A program made the position numbers and the translations under genes. Below, piece by piece: positions 23,961 to 34,300 of a DNA stretch of 64,000 bases (position 1 is its first letter; each line of letters starts with the position of its first letter). Location of the stretch: the NCBI GenBank assembly GCA_023213395.1, contig CM041465.1, positions 232,383,741-232,447,740 of the forward strand, in the 5' to 3' direction. Origin of the DNA: Cycas panzhihuaensis. Its lineage: Eukaryota > Cycadophyta. Under the pieces are notes generated by a model. It worked only from the letters and a program-made list of their open reading frames with translations, was not told the DNA's origin and made no database searches.

Positions 23961-24464
23961 ATGAAAAATAGTTGGTATAAGCCAACTACAAATATTAGAA
24001 TTTTATAAGTGCATTCAGATTGGAATCAAAGCCTATTGATACTTTTAGACAGTTACAATTTGCACTAGTTTATATATACTCCCTTAAACTTAGGGTAGGC
24101 ATCCCCATTGCCTTATTAGGAACATCATTCAAAAATCTCTTGAGGGCCAAGGGGTCTTTTGTCATTTATGGGATTTGATTTTAATTGCTTCAGTCTTTTA
24201 TTATTTTTGAATTGTCAAAAATGGAATTAAAAAAGTTTAATAAGAATGATTTCAACTTCCACTTGGGCTTCTCTTCTTCTTTGTTCTTAAGGGGAATTTA
24301 ATAGTTCCTCTTCAATACCCTATGATCTACTAAGTCAAATATACAACCTCCTAAGCTCATTAGCTAGTTTGAGGAGTGACTAATGAAAGAAAACAAAAGA
24401 GTTATCTCATGCCTCCAAAATCTTGGAATTCTCTAATATGGTCACCAATCTATTCACCCAAATT

Positions 24465-24711
24465 TCTATACCCTCTAAGAATACTAAAGAATGTGACTAA
24501 TCTGCAAAATATTTAAAGTTCAATACAAAAATATAGAGATGGCTAATAGGTAAAAAACCCTTCACTTAAGGGGCAACTTCTTTGTTATTGTAGTTGCTTA
24601 TATAGATACATACAATATTTACATGCATTAAAGGCTACTATGCATGGTGGGATATTTGTAAAAGGCTTTACAAATTAGCAATGTTATATAATTTATAGAA
24701 ATGAGAAAAAA
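24465..24711 (-). repeat. Repeat H copy 2, first segment
   Basis: It aligns with about 10194-10400 (shared 'tactaaagaatgtg', 'acccttcactta', 'gttattgtagttg', 'atgcatggtg'). It is cut by the insertion of G2 at 24712 and continues at 44148. Confidence 0.7.
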
Positions 24712-25090
24712 TGCAGCATATTTTCCTAAGATTATCCTTACGAATCTAATAAAAGAAGAGTTGAGAGAATAGATCAAGCACTTTTATTAACATTAGAGGC
24801 TGATATTACATAATAGATCACACAATGGACACCAAAAGAGTATCAAAATACTTTCTCTTAAAAAAGAAAACAATGATCAATAATACTTTATAAGCAATTT
24901 CCAAACCTTAAATAGACAAAAGAGGGTCTCTCTTCTGTAATCTTGTTGGTGGCCTTAACAGTCTTACATATTATTAGAGGGCTTAATAGCTCATGCATAA
25001 AACTTAATAGTTAACATCAACACTTAACCTCTTTGACAATTTCCACATGTTAGATCCCTCTTTCGATTAAGAAGAGGAAGTTATATTACA
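24712..25090 (-). repeat. 3' LTR of G2
   Basis: 379 bp, TG...CA ends (TGCAGCATAT...TATATTACA on the plus strand), co-linear with 43765-44147 (shared 'aagattatcctt', 'aaaagaagagtt', 'actttctctta'). Confidence 0.88.
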
Positions 25091-25106
25091 GCCCCCCCCT
25101 CCCCCT
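25091..25106 (-). other. Polypurine tract of G2
   Basis: The plus-strand GCCCCCCCCTCCCCCT is, on the minus strand, AGGGGGAGGGGGGGGC directly before the LTR. Confidence 0.8.
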
Positions 25107-26655
25107 AAAACGTTGAGTCCAAAAAGCATTGAAGATGAGAGTGTTGTTAGTCAAATTCTTCAGATTCCTAAGTCACTTTGTCGATATCACAACCAACCCA
25201 CTGTACTAGATGCTTTAAAATAGTGTGATTTTGGAGGCATTATTGATGATTGCCAAGGATTCAATCTAGTAGGACTATAAGGATTTGTTCATTTTTTAGA
25301 ATGGGTAGGGTAGTGTAACATGTAACTTACTACCCAAGTTTTTTTTTTTTTAAGAGACATGAAAGATACTATGGATATCAGTATTAGGGGGAAGTTCAAG
25401 GGCATCGACAACTTCACCAATCTTTTGGAGGACTTTATATAGACCATCATAATGTAATCTTAACTTATGGCTTTGATGAGATTTGAGGGATTATTATTTG
25501 TATGGTTGGACGCAGAGGAGCACTAAATCTCTAATGTCAAATGATCGATCAGACTTGTGGTAGCTCATGAGTTGTTTTATATGGTTCTGAGCAATAACCA
25601 AGTTGTGCCAAGGGTTATGGAGAATTTGGTCCATCTCTTAAAGCTTTTATTGGGTAGTGACAGTTAAAAAATTAGTTGTCAAGATATGGTGTGAAGGGGA
25701 GTAATAACTGTATAATGCCAAAAATGGGGACATACCAATAGTTGAATGATGAGATGAGTTATACCTATATTATGCTAGAGAAAGCTAAGAGGTCTACTTA
25801 ACTTGGTGTTTTAAGGTAAAATAGCATAGGTATATTTTCAAAGTTTTGCTCAAGACCTTAGATTGACCATCTATTTAAGGATGGTAAGCAAAGCTCATGT
25901 TGAAAGGGGTTCCTACGACTCTAAAAAGTTCTTGCCAAAAAGATCCAGTGAACTAGGAATCTTGATCGTAAACAATAGTTGATAGAAATCTATAAAGGCA
26001 AAAAATAAAATAGATATATAGGTTAACAAAATAGGAAGAGGTGTATAAGGTGTGTACTAGGAGGAAATGTGAATACTTGGTTAATCTATCGATGGCTACT
26101 AAGATAGAGTCAAAACCAATGGATGTAGGTAGGCAAGTGATAAAGTCCATGGTGATGTTTTATTATTTGCCTTATGAAATATGTAGTGGTTAGAGGAGTC
26201 CTGGTAGGATTTTGGCATCCACCTTATTCTATTGACATGTATCACACATCCAAAATAAAGGTGAAAATGGTAGGTTTCATATAGAGCCAAGAGAAACCTA
26301 TATGGATATGTCAATGGGTTTTATTAAATCCAAAGTGGCTTCCTAGGAGTGCAGAGTGGTACTTTGTTAAAATTTGAAATATAAACGAGGAGTATAGGTC
26401 TACAAAGATGCAATTCCTAAATAGCAAATGGTTGTTATGGGTCGACCAACCTTTTTGGGTGAGAGTTTTTTCACTCCAACAGGAGATTTTTTTCACTCCA
26501 GCATGCAATTCATCAAGCCAAATAGGGTGAGACTTTGTTATAGCATGAAGACTGGGGTTGGGGGTACTAGAATCAAGGTGCAAACAAGAAAGAGCATTTG
26601 CAACCACATTATCTTTGTTGAGATATAATGTTTTATCTTAGGATTAATTGAGGTC
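25107..26655 (-). pseudogene. G2 end of RNase H, integrase and chromodomain
   Basis: Minus frames read NKDNVVANALS (RNase H end, 26580-26610), then a zinc-binding domain (HSALLGSHFGFNKT, about 26315-26360). The catalytic core follows: KTSPWTLSL, MDFITCLPTSIGFDSILVA and DRLTKYSHFL (25953-26220). VYDQDS marks the second acidic residue. The far C-terminus (about 25110-25230) reads LKHLVQWVGCDIDKVT-x-ESEEFD, a chromodomain with Trp to stop. It is broken by several stops and shifts. Confidence 0.85.
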
Positions 26656-26793
26656 AATGACTTAATCCCTCTTTATGTAACATAGATATTTGTCAGACAC
26701 ATGTCATAAGAACACGTAGTGATTTTAAGGAGTTCATCTCCCTCATAATAAATCAATCAATCGTTTTCATTAATTCGACTCTAAAGTTTAATA
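26656..26793 (+). repeat. 5' LTR of C3
   Basis: It matches 39417-39572 (shared 'ctttatgtaac', 'agttcatctccct', 'cataataaat', 'ctaaagtttaata') but lacks about 18 bases. The start is uncertain by a few bases. Confidence 0.8.
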
Positions 26794-26805
26794 TGGTATA
26801 AAAGC
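26794..26805 (+). other. Primer binding site of C3
   Basis: TGGTATAAAAGC follows the LTR; it matches the initiator-Met PBS core at 10 of 12 bases. Confidence 0.75.
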
Positions 26806-27506
26806 AAAACAATCTGTCTACCTAAAAGAGAAATTGTTTGACAGAGAAATTATTAGAGATTTATATAAACTAATTCTATCTTTTGAAGGGTGGTCAAGAG
26901 GTTAAGAGTAACCTTAAAGAAGAAGATATACATTTTCCAGAAGATCAAAGAAATTAATTGTGTATGGACCTATACAAACTTGTATAAACGAAGAAATCTG
27001 AGAGTGCTTAGAATTTAACAAAACTTGGCCAGCAGATAGATCTCAGTACAAACGTCATCTTTGCCAACTAGGTTGAAGTCATTTGAGATCATTTTCAAGG
27101 AGTTTTCAATAATTTACTAGTCACACGGGTTTAAGCATTCAAACTTATTTTTTGATTAAAATCCTTTAACATTCTAGGTAAAATCACTTGCAAAGTTTGT
27201 GATTTAATGATACGCCTCTATTAAGTTCAATTTTGAAGACTATTAGTAAGCATCTCTTTGTTTCTAAGCAAATTTCATAAAAACCCTAGTTATGTGTTTT
27301 TGGGTTAGGCTAGTTTTTTAATCGACTAAAGTAGGATCTCCTGAAGATTTTTACATATTTGGATTACTCTCTAAAAACCTTTATTTTGAGACACTTTCTT
27401 GTCTAGTCCATACACCTGTAACTTGTATAGAAATCCATATGAATGTACAATTTATTCATATTCTGTCTATATTCAATCTATTATTATCTCTGTAACAGTT
27501 TTAAAT
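26806..27506. other. Leader of C3
   Basis: About 700 bases between PBS and gag start, AT-rich, with no gene seen. Confidence 0.5.
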
Positions 27507-28445
27507 ATGGCCTCTTTCATCCTTGCGCTTAGTGAGTAGAATAAATTGACTGAAACAAATTATCATATATGGAAAATCAAGGTTGAAACCTTGTTAAGTG
27601 CTAAAAATTCCTAAAGCATAACCATAGGGACTAGATTCAAACCTGCAATTTTAATAGTGCTCAAATTAGTTGGGAAGAGAGAGACAATGTAAGAGTAATA
27701 GTATTGAAGTTGTTTATTTCTTATTCTCTCCTCGATTATGTTGAAAAACTAAATTCCTCTTCTACAATCTAGAAAATATTTGAAAACATGTACAATCAAA
27801 ATAATTGATCCATGATCATAACACTCAAAGAAGAATTATTCAAATTATATATAAAGGAAACAAAGACAATCTTAGAATTCATTCATAAAGTCATTTTAGT
27901 CAAAAATGATCTTATAAGTGCTGGAGCAAATATAACATAACAAGAAATTGTTGTGATAGTAGAAAGTAAGCTTCTAAAATTAGTTAATGTCACAGTTAAT
28001 ACAGTAACCAATAGTAATCAAATTAACATAATATCTCTTAATACTTTAACTGGTTTATTGTAAAGACGGGAATAGAGGAACAAACGGTATGAAGCTATAA
28101 CAGAAGTAGAAGATGCCTTTATAACTAAACTCAATGTAGGACCCAGAGGCAAAGGATAAGCTTGTGGATGTACATGAATGCCAAAAACTAGGAGTTAGTC
28201 CCATGGGAGGTGGTAAGAAAATAGAGGACGAGGTTATTCATTTGCTCCTAAAGATGCAAGAGTCGACTTCAATTGCAGGAAACCTAGTTATTTCTCCAGT
28301 AATTGCAGAGCTTTTGATGTATGTTATCATTGTAAGTAGCCAAGATACTACCCCTACCAGTGCATGCAGAAGAAAGTTGATATCCAGAGAGGGAAATTGC
28401 CAGTAGAAAACTACAACAAGGAACAAACAAATGAGGATAAGCAAA
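27507..28445 (+). pseudogene. C3 gag remnant with two zinc-knuckle-like motifs
   Basis: From ATG 27507 the frame reads MASFILALSE, stop, NKLTETNYHIWKIKVETLL, the typical start of plant Copia gag (NYxxWK). Downstream are many stops. Near 28265-28375 FNCRKPSYFSSNC and CYHCK-x-PRYYPYQC look like two CCHC knuckles whose His positions are changed to Tyr. Confidence 0.7.
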
Positions 28446-29008
28446 AGATAGCCTTTATCGTCACACTCATTGCCAACCTTGAAGATGAAGTGTGGTACAT
28501 TGACTCCAAATCCTTATAACATATAACAAGGTAAGAAGACTGGTTTTAGTCACTTAAACCCTACTCCTATAACAAGTCTATTGAGTTAGAGGATAAGTAT
28601 CCTTTAAACATTAAAGGAGTTGGGGCCATAGCAATTAATTTAAAGGGTACTATACAAAAAATTAGAAATATACTCTTTATATTTGGATTGAAGAAAAACC
28701 TCCTCTCTCTCCCTCTCTCTCAACTCAAAAAGAAAAAGCTAAGGACCATATTTAATGAGGAAGGGTGTTGTTACATTTTAGATATGAAGAAAAATGGTGT
28801 TGTGATTGCAGAAAGGATAGAAAGTAATGATCTATATGAGTTATTTTCTAATCTTATAATTTTCAATAAGGATGTGAAGGCATACACTACAGTAAATATT
28901 AATAATAATAAATTGTGGTATTTGAAGTATGGGCACATCTCCTTAGACAGGTTACAAATGTTACATAAATCAAAAATAGTTGATGGACTTCTAAATATTA
29001 CACCTCAT
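28446..29008 (+). pseudogene. C3 protease and pre-integrase remnant
   Basis: VWYIDSKSL-stop-HIT (about 28490-28530) matches the Copia protease entry WYxDSGAxxHMT with Gly lost. The open frame 28688-29014 carries NKLWYLKYGHISLDRLQMLH, the pre-integrase block before the integrase zinc-binding motif. Reading stops where C4 begins at 29009 and resumes at 36800. Confidence 0.8.
29004..29008. repeat. Target site duplication CTCAT of C4, left
   Basis: Identical to 36795-36799. The host C3 reading is continuous across it when C4 is removed. Confidence 0.9.
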
Positions 29009-29228
29009 TGTTAAACCTTATGTTTACATATTAAAATATTATACTTTAATTTTCATGTAATATGTGTACTTTTTACTTTAAGGGTGACTTATCACTTAAG
29101 TGATAAAGTGCACACCCACATTCTTTCTAGAGACACAACGTTGTCACTAAAGGGTTAAATGGACCCTCATGCATTTTTGCTCACATGAGAGCCCAAAAGG
29201 ACACATATCCAACATGCAAGGCATATAT

Positions 29229-29260
29229 CTTGGATGTTTGACACTTGTCAAACATCCAAG
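29229..29260. repeat. Perfect 15-bp inverted repeat in the C4 LTR
   Basis: CTTGGATGTTTGACA, two bases (CT), then TGTCAAACATCCAAG. It is conserved without change at 36463-36494 in the 3' LTR. As DNA it could be a palindromic factor site; as RNA, a stem-loop. Confidence 0.85.
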
Positions 29261-29283
29261 GCCTTAGGTCTCTCATCTCACTC

Positions 29284-29290
29284 TATATAA
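29284..29290 (+). promoter_or_regulatory. Probable TATA box of the C4 LTR promoter
   Basis: TATATAA within CTCTATATAATGAGACC; conserved in the 3' LTR (about 36518-36524). The position in the middle of the LTR fits a U3 promoter. Confidence 0.6.
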
Positions 29291-29563
29291 TGAGACCTCT
29301 TCTCATTGTCTCATAAAAGAGTTGGAGCTGTATTGTTATGCTATTAGTTTGCTAATCAAACTATTCATTCTTTGGAGGTTGGACCAATTCCAACTCCACA
29401 TATTGGGTATCATTTTCTCTTGCTTTTTCATTTATGTTTTGTCTCTTTGCTTTCTCTTTACCTTGAGATTATTATACTTGTTTGTATTTGTGCAACTAGA
29501 ACTAGAGTGATCCTAGTTTCTAGATCTTGAAACTGTTGAGGCCATCTAGCCTCTTTTCATATT

Positions 29564-29575
29564 TGGTATCAAAGC
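29564..29575 (+). other. Primer binding site of C4
   Basis: TGGTATCAAAGC just after the LTR; initiator-Met type with one mismatch. Confidence 0.88.
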
Positions 29576-32049
29576 AAGAGGAGACTAGCTCCCTCTATTC
29601 TGATTTGCAGCTACTCAAGGAGATTTGAAGAAAGCTACAAACCCTTAGTGACGACCTTCGCACTCCGAAGATGTTCCAAGGTTTGTTTGAAGACTTTTTT
29701 TTGTAGGTTCAAGCATTTTGGAGCTATTTTTTTTAAGGCTGAAGGTGGGTTATGTTCTAATCTTTTTTTTACAAAGGTCTTGTTGGATGCAACACAAATT
29801 GCTGTCACAAATAGTGATTTTAGTTGTTATTTTACTTTAAAAAAAATATTTTTCTATATTTTAAGGCAGATATAGAGAGTTTTATGTGTTCTTTTGAATT
29901 AAAAGGCAGATCCTAAATTATTGCACTCAGTTCGTACTTACTTTTTCACTGGTTTGAGTCATTCCTTGCTAACAGAACAATTTTTTTGGATAAAATAAGT
30001 GTTTTCTCTCTTGTTGTCCACTGTCTGACTTATGTTGCAGGCTCTATGAAGAATATTCAGTGGCTCTTTAGCTTCTGAAAATTTGTTGATTATTTCTCAC
30101 TAAGTGGCAGCCCACAAAACCCCACAGGGAGAGCTAAATCTGCTCTTGTGGGTATTTTGGAGACTCCCTCTCTTCAGAGAAGACCTGCACAGACTCTCAA
30201 CAAACCCCAGGAGCATTCTGAGAGCATCAAATCTGAGTTCTAATGGCTGTCTAGCCTGTGGTCACTTCCTCCAGTGATGCACCCTTCATACACCTCTCAA
30301 CACCCATTCTCTGTGCAGAAGCAAACTTAGCTCCTCAAACCTGAGCGAAGTCTCAGTCTTGGTGTTGTGTCCCTACTCCCAAAGTAGTGTCTCGCCATTC
30401 GGCTCCTACGCGAAGATTTCTCCGTTCGAAGAATCACGGCCGCCGACTGTGTTCCTCCGCCGCCATTCAGATTTATCGAATTCAACTTTTTTTTTTTAAA
30501 TCACATTTTAAAACTTTAGCTTTTTGAACATTGGGTTATAAAATGAGGAATATTCCTTGAATATTTCCATTTTCATAACTTAAATCATCTCTAAAGTTTT
30601 TTTTTAAGTCATTAAACATCCTTTTTCTAAAGGCAAATTCAAAGTTTCTTAATGAAATTTTTACTAATGACTTCACTTTAGTAAAAATACTGGATCTAGA
30701 TTTTTTCAAGTACTTTTATACATTTAAAGTGATTTTTCTTCTGTTATTAAGTCAAATTTTCAAATAAAGACACTTTGCATAGTGACCTTAACTTAAATTT
30801 ATTAAGAGAAAAATCATCTTTTTTGTATTTTTGAAGCTAAAAATCTTCTAAGTATTGAGTGATTTCATTAAAATCACCAATACTAACTTGAACTCACTTA
30901 TTTAGAGACTCAAAAACACTTTTGCTTTAATGTTTTAAAAGGCTCCCTGCATGGTGTCCTTAGTGTTCAAGTTGCAAAAAAAAAATTAGATTTTAGCCTA
31001 TGTTTTTTTGCTCTTAAAAATTTTTTAACACTTAGTTAATTTTGAATAAGTGTTAAGTGACTTTAAGTGAAGTGATTTTAAGTGTTTTCATATTGAAAAG
31101 TGATATTTATCACTAATTTTTTGAAACACTTTTAAGGCACCTTGCATGGTGACCTCATGCCCTTAGTCTCAAAGATTACTCAAATACACTTTGTACTTAA
31201 TAAAAATCACTTCTTCTTTTGATCGTTAGGACTAATTTAAAGTCCTAACACTTGGTGTTTGATGTCTATTTTCATGTAAGCGGTTCTCTTGCCTTCACTT
31301 TTTCAGCATTAAAAGGAATCCACTTATATCTTCATCACAAGTTTTACATTACTTCATTCAGTACTTAAGTTTTTTTCTCAAAAAAGTACTTTGCAAAACT
31401 TATTGTAATCAAGCATTTGGTTTCTTACTTGGATCAACAAAGCACTACATTTTCATTAAAGTGCTCATTGTAAAAACACTACTAGTATTTATATTGGTGT
31501 ACTTACATTGCTTCCTCTTGAAGCCACTTTTCATTATAAAGCTTAATCAAAGCATTTTCATAAGTACATTTCCCAAGCAAAAGAAATCTAAGTTCACTTG
31601 AAAAACTACTAAAAAGTGACTTAAAATCTTGTTGGAGAGGCTTGAAAAAGGTTTAAACCTTGCCTCTAAATTAACCTTAAGCTTGGTGCACTCCTTAGAG
31701 GACCAACCGACCGTACAGTCAGTGCACGATAATTAAGGTTGTTTGAGGGAAAGGAGGTTCGAAAAGGGTGTTATTGGGGCTGTGAATCTGAGGGAAAACA
31801 TGGTACGTCCATGCAGATCAACCCTACCTACCTTGTCCTAGATTTAACTTGGCCAACTGTTGGATCTCCTCTATAAGATCAAAGTTTGACCAACTCCATA
31901 GCCTAGTCATCCACCCCTCATCATTCCATTCAGTTGTTGGATCTTCTAGTAAGATTAGGACTGTTCGTTTTGTTAGAAGGTGGAACTTAAGCGATGAAAG
32001 CTTTAAGTTTCCAAGTTATATGCTAGCTTCAAGCTTTTATAACTGAAAC
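29576..32049 (+). other. Long leader of C4 with an internal GC-rich block
   Basis: About 2.5 kb, unusually long for a Copia leader. Bases about 30080-30480 are clearly richer in G+C (for example CACGGCCGCCGAC near 30436 and CCTCCGCCGCC near 30460) than the T-rich sequence around them. A bulged 11-bp hairpin lies at 30121-30152. The remainder (30490-31800) is AT-rich with recurring 'aagtgatt'-like words. No ORF with a recognised domain. Confidence 0.6.
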
Positions 32050-32839
32050 ATGACTGCCATAAACATACTAAATGCATGCACCATTCGATTAACAGGACAA
32101 GATAATTATCAAGAATGAAAGAGACTCACTCAGAACTTGTTAATCATGAACGAATTTTGGAGTTATGTTTCTAGGAGATTACCTCGACTAGCACCTGTTA
32201 TCAATGGCGATGTTACTGTGGAACCTGATGATGCTTTACTTGCTACTTGGGAAGCTAAAGATGAAATCGCTTTGGCATTCCTTCACATGATTGTTGACGT
32301 GCATGTAGATCAGAATATTGCTTGTCCTAAAACTTCTAAGGAAGCTTGGAACACTTTGTCCTCATTGTATGAAATACGAGATAAAGCTCGCATTTTAATG
32401 GTTAAGGTAAAATTGTATTCTGTTAAGTTTGTCAAGTCCATGTCGGCTTTTCTTTCCTCCATCAAGGAGGTATGTAATGAATTGAATACACTTGGTAGTC
32501 TAGATACAAGGGATGAATTGATCACATCCATCACCAAAGCCTTACCCAAGGACTACAATGGCTTCATTTTGTCTACTACAAAATATGGTTCTCTCAAAAC
32601 TATGACATTCTACGAATTTGAAAGTCTGCTACTTCAAGAAGAACAAATCTACACTAAGGATAATGAGGAGGAACCATCTACATCAGGTGCATTCACAGCC
32701 AATTCAAAGCAAAATGACAAGAACCCAAACACTCTCAAAGCAGTTTGGGAACATGAACATTAGGTCTTCAAGGACCAATGTTGTATGTCATTATTATCGC
32801 AAACCTGGCCGCATAGCACCTGATTGTCAGAAAAAGTAA
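32050..32839 (+). pseudogene. C4 gag (UBN2 domain plus zinc knuckle)
   Basis: From ATG 32050 the frame is open except for one TGA at an expected Trp (DNYQE-stop), then runs to 32763 with the full UBN2 gag core: AFLHMIVDVHVDQNIACPK, SKEAWNTLSSLYE, LNTLGSLDTRDELITSI, FESLLLQEEQI. A frameshift near 32750 moves it into the frame ending 32839, which has CHYYRKPGRIAPDC, a CCHC knuckle with second Cys to Tyr and His to Arg. Length and order are normal for plant Copia. Confidence 0.9.
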
Positions 32840-34300
32840 GCAGATCTACGCTAGTAGTAGCAGCAGCCACGTCATTCGAATTAGTGACAGTAGCAGCCAC
32901 GTCAACAGTACAAGCAAAGGTTTCAGCAGCAGCAGCAGCAACCCCCTTGATCAAATCAAGGTGCCTATCGAGGAGGTCAAAGAGGAAGGGGGGGTTTCAG
33001 ACGTGGCAATCAACGTCACTCTAATCAGTTTGCAAATGAAGACAAATTGTTTTGTTTATATCAGACATCCAAGGTTGATGAAACTTGGATTATTGATTCT
33101 GGAACACATGACTGGAAGTGAAGAACTCCTCACCAACATCAAGGAAAGCAAAGATCAATCAGTGACCTTTGGGAATAATCAATCTGTCAAAATTTTTGGA
33201 GTTGGCACAATAACTCCATTTTCTTCTTCATCAAATCCTTCCTCCTCATTTCCCGTTGGCAATGCCTATTTAATACCTTCAATAGACAAAAACTTACTAT
33301 CTGTTAGCAAGTTGGACAAGCAATAGATGAGTGTATTATTCAGAAACAGGAAATATATAATCAGTGACAAAGAAGACTAAGTAGTAGCTCTTGGCTATGA
33401 GAATCAAGGCCTCTATAAGTTGCATGCAAATAATATAACACTTGATTCTGCTTACTCCGGTTCCATTATCACTCCTTACTTGTCCAAGATACAACTTTGG
33501 CATCAACATCTAGGCCATTTGAGCTTAGATAATCTGAGGCAGATGATCAACAAGAACATGGTACAAGGGCTTCCAAAGATTTATAGAACAAAATGTCTTT
33601 GCAAAGCATGCATTATGGGAACTCAACATCGTTTGCCTTTCCCTAAAGGCAAAGCGTGGCGTGCATCACATCCTCTGCAGTTGGTATATTCAGATTTGTG
33701 TGGACCTATGTCCACATCATCTTTTGGAGGAGCTTTGTATCACATCTCTTTCATTGATGACTTTTCTCACAAAGTCTGGATATATTTCATCAAACACAAA
33801 TCTGAAGCATTTTCCAAGTTCAAAGAATTCAAGCTTGAAGTGGAAAATGAGTCTGGCCCTTCAATCAAAACGTTAAAGATAGACAATGGAGGTGAATTTA
33901 CATCAAATGAATTCACCCAATACTTCAAGGATAACGGCATTCAGAGACAACTGCCTATACCTCACACTCCTCAACAAAATAGAGTCTCCGAATGAATGAA
34001 CAGAACTTTGGCCAACAAAGCCAAAGCTATGATGCATGCACAAGGACTCACTTGAGCTTACTGGGTAGAAGCATTTCACACAGCTGTCTATGTGGCCAAT
34101 CGCAGTCCTACTACAGCAGTCACCAACATGACACCCGGGGAGGCATGGTCTGGCAAAAAGCCTATTATCAGCCATTTGAGGACTTTTAGGTGCATTGCTT
34201 ATATGCACATTCCTGATCAGCAAAGGAAGAAATTAGACAAGCATAGTTTGGAATGCATCTTTGTAGGATATGCCATTCACAGCAAAGCCTACAAGTTGTA
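32840..34300 (+). pseudogene. C4 protease and integrase
   Basis: The protease starts WIIDSGTHDWK (about 33090) with the catalytic D-S-G intact. The frame shifts to the pre-integrase stretch ending 33326. The 33420-33995 frame has WHQHLGHLSLDNL and CLCKACIMG (HHCC zinc site). The core follows, with YSDLCGPM, KIDNGGEFTS and PQQNRVSE carrying the D, D and E catalytic residues. A TGA (33993-33995) ends the frame and the sequence continues in frame: AYWVEAFHTAVYVANRSP, RTFRCIAYMHIPD and ECIFVGYA. About 33860-33990 is very well preserved. Confidence 0.92.

Larger units (their letters stand above)
22015..24464 (-). mobile_element. Element T1: Gypsy gag-protease remnant between two H repeats
   Basis: The 2.45 kb between H copy 1 and H copy 2 encodes, on the minus strand, a gag domain followed by an aspartic protease and nothing else. 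No RT, RNase H or integrase is present. With H as LTRs this is a non-autonomous, gag-pro-only element, or one that has lost pol. Confidence 0.6.
29009..29561 (+). repeat. 5' LTR of C4 with promoter elements
   Basis: Starts TGTTAAACC, ends TTTTCATA (3' LTR: TTTTCACA). It contains a perfect 15-bp inverted repeat at 29229-29260 and a TATATAA box at 29284-29290 about 25 bases later. Differences from the 3' LTR are mostly transitions (about 5-6% by eye). Confidence 0.93.

Noticed and set aside
25091-25106. C-rich tract that could be read as a G-quadruplex or telomere-like element
   Set aside because: It is fully explained as the complement of the G2 polypurine tract next to its LTR.
33903-34223. 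Minus-strand ORFs over C4 integrase and RT (also 32310-32549, 34581-34859, 35415-35609)
   Set aside because: They are shadows of well-supported plus-strand Copia domains.
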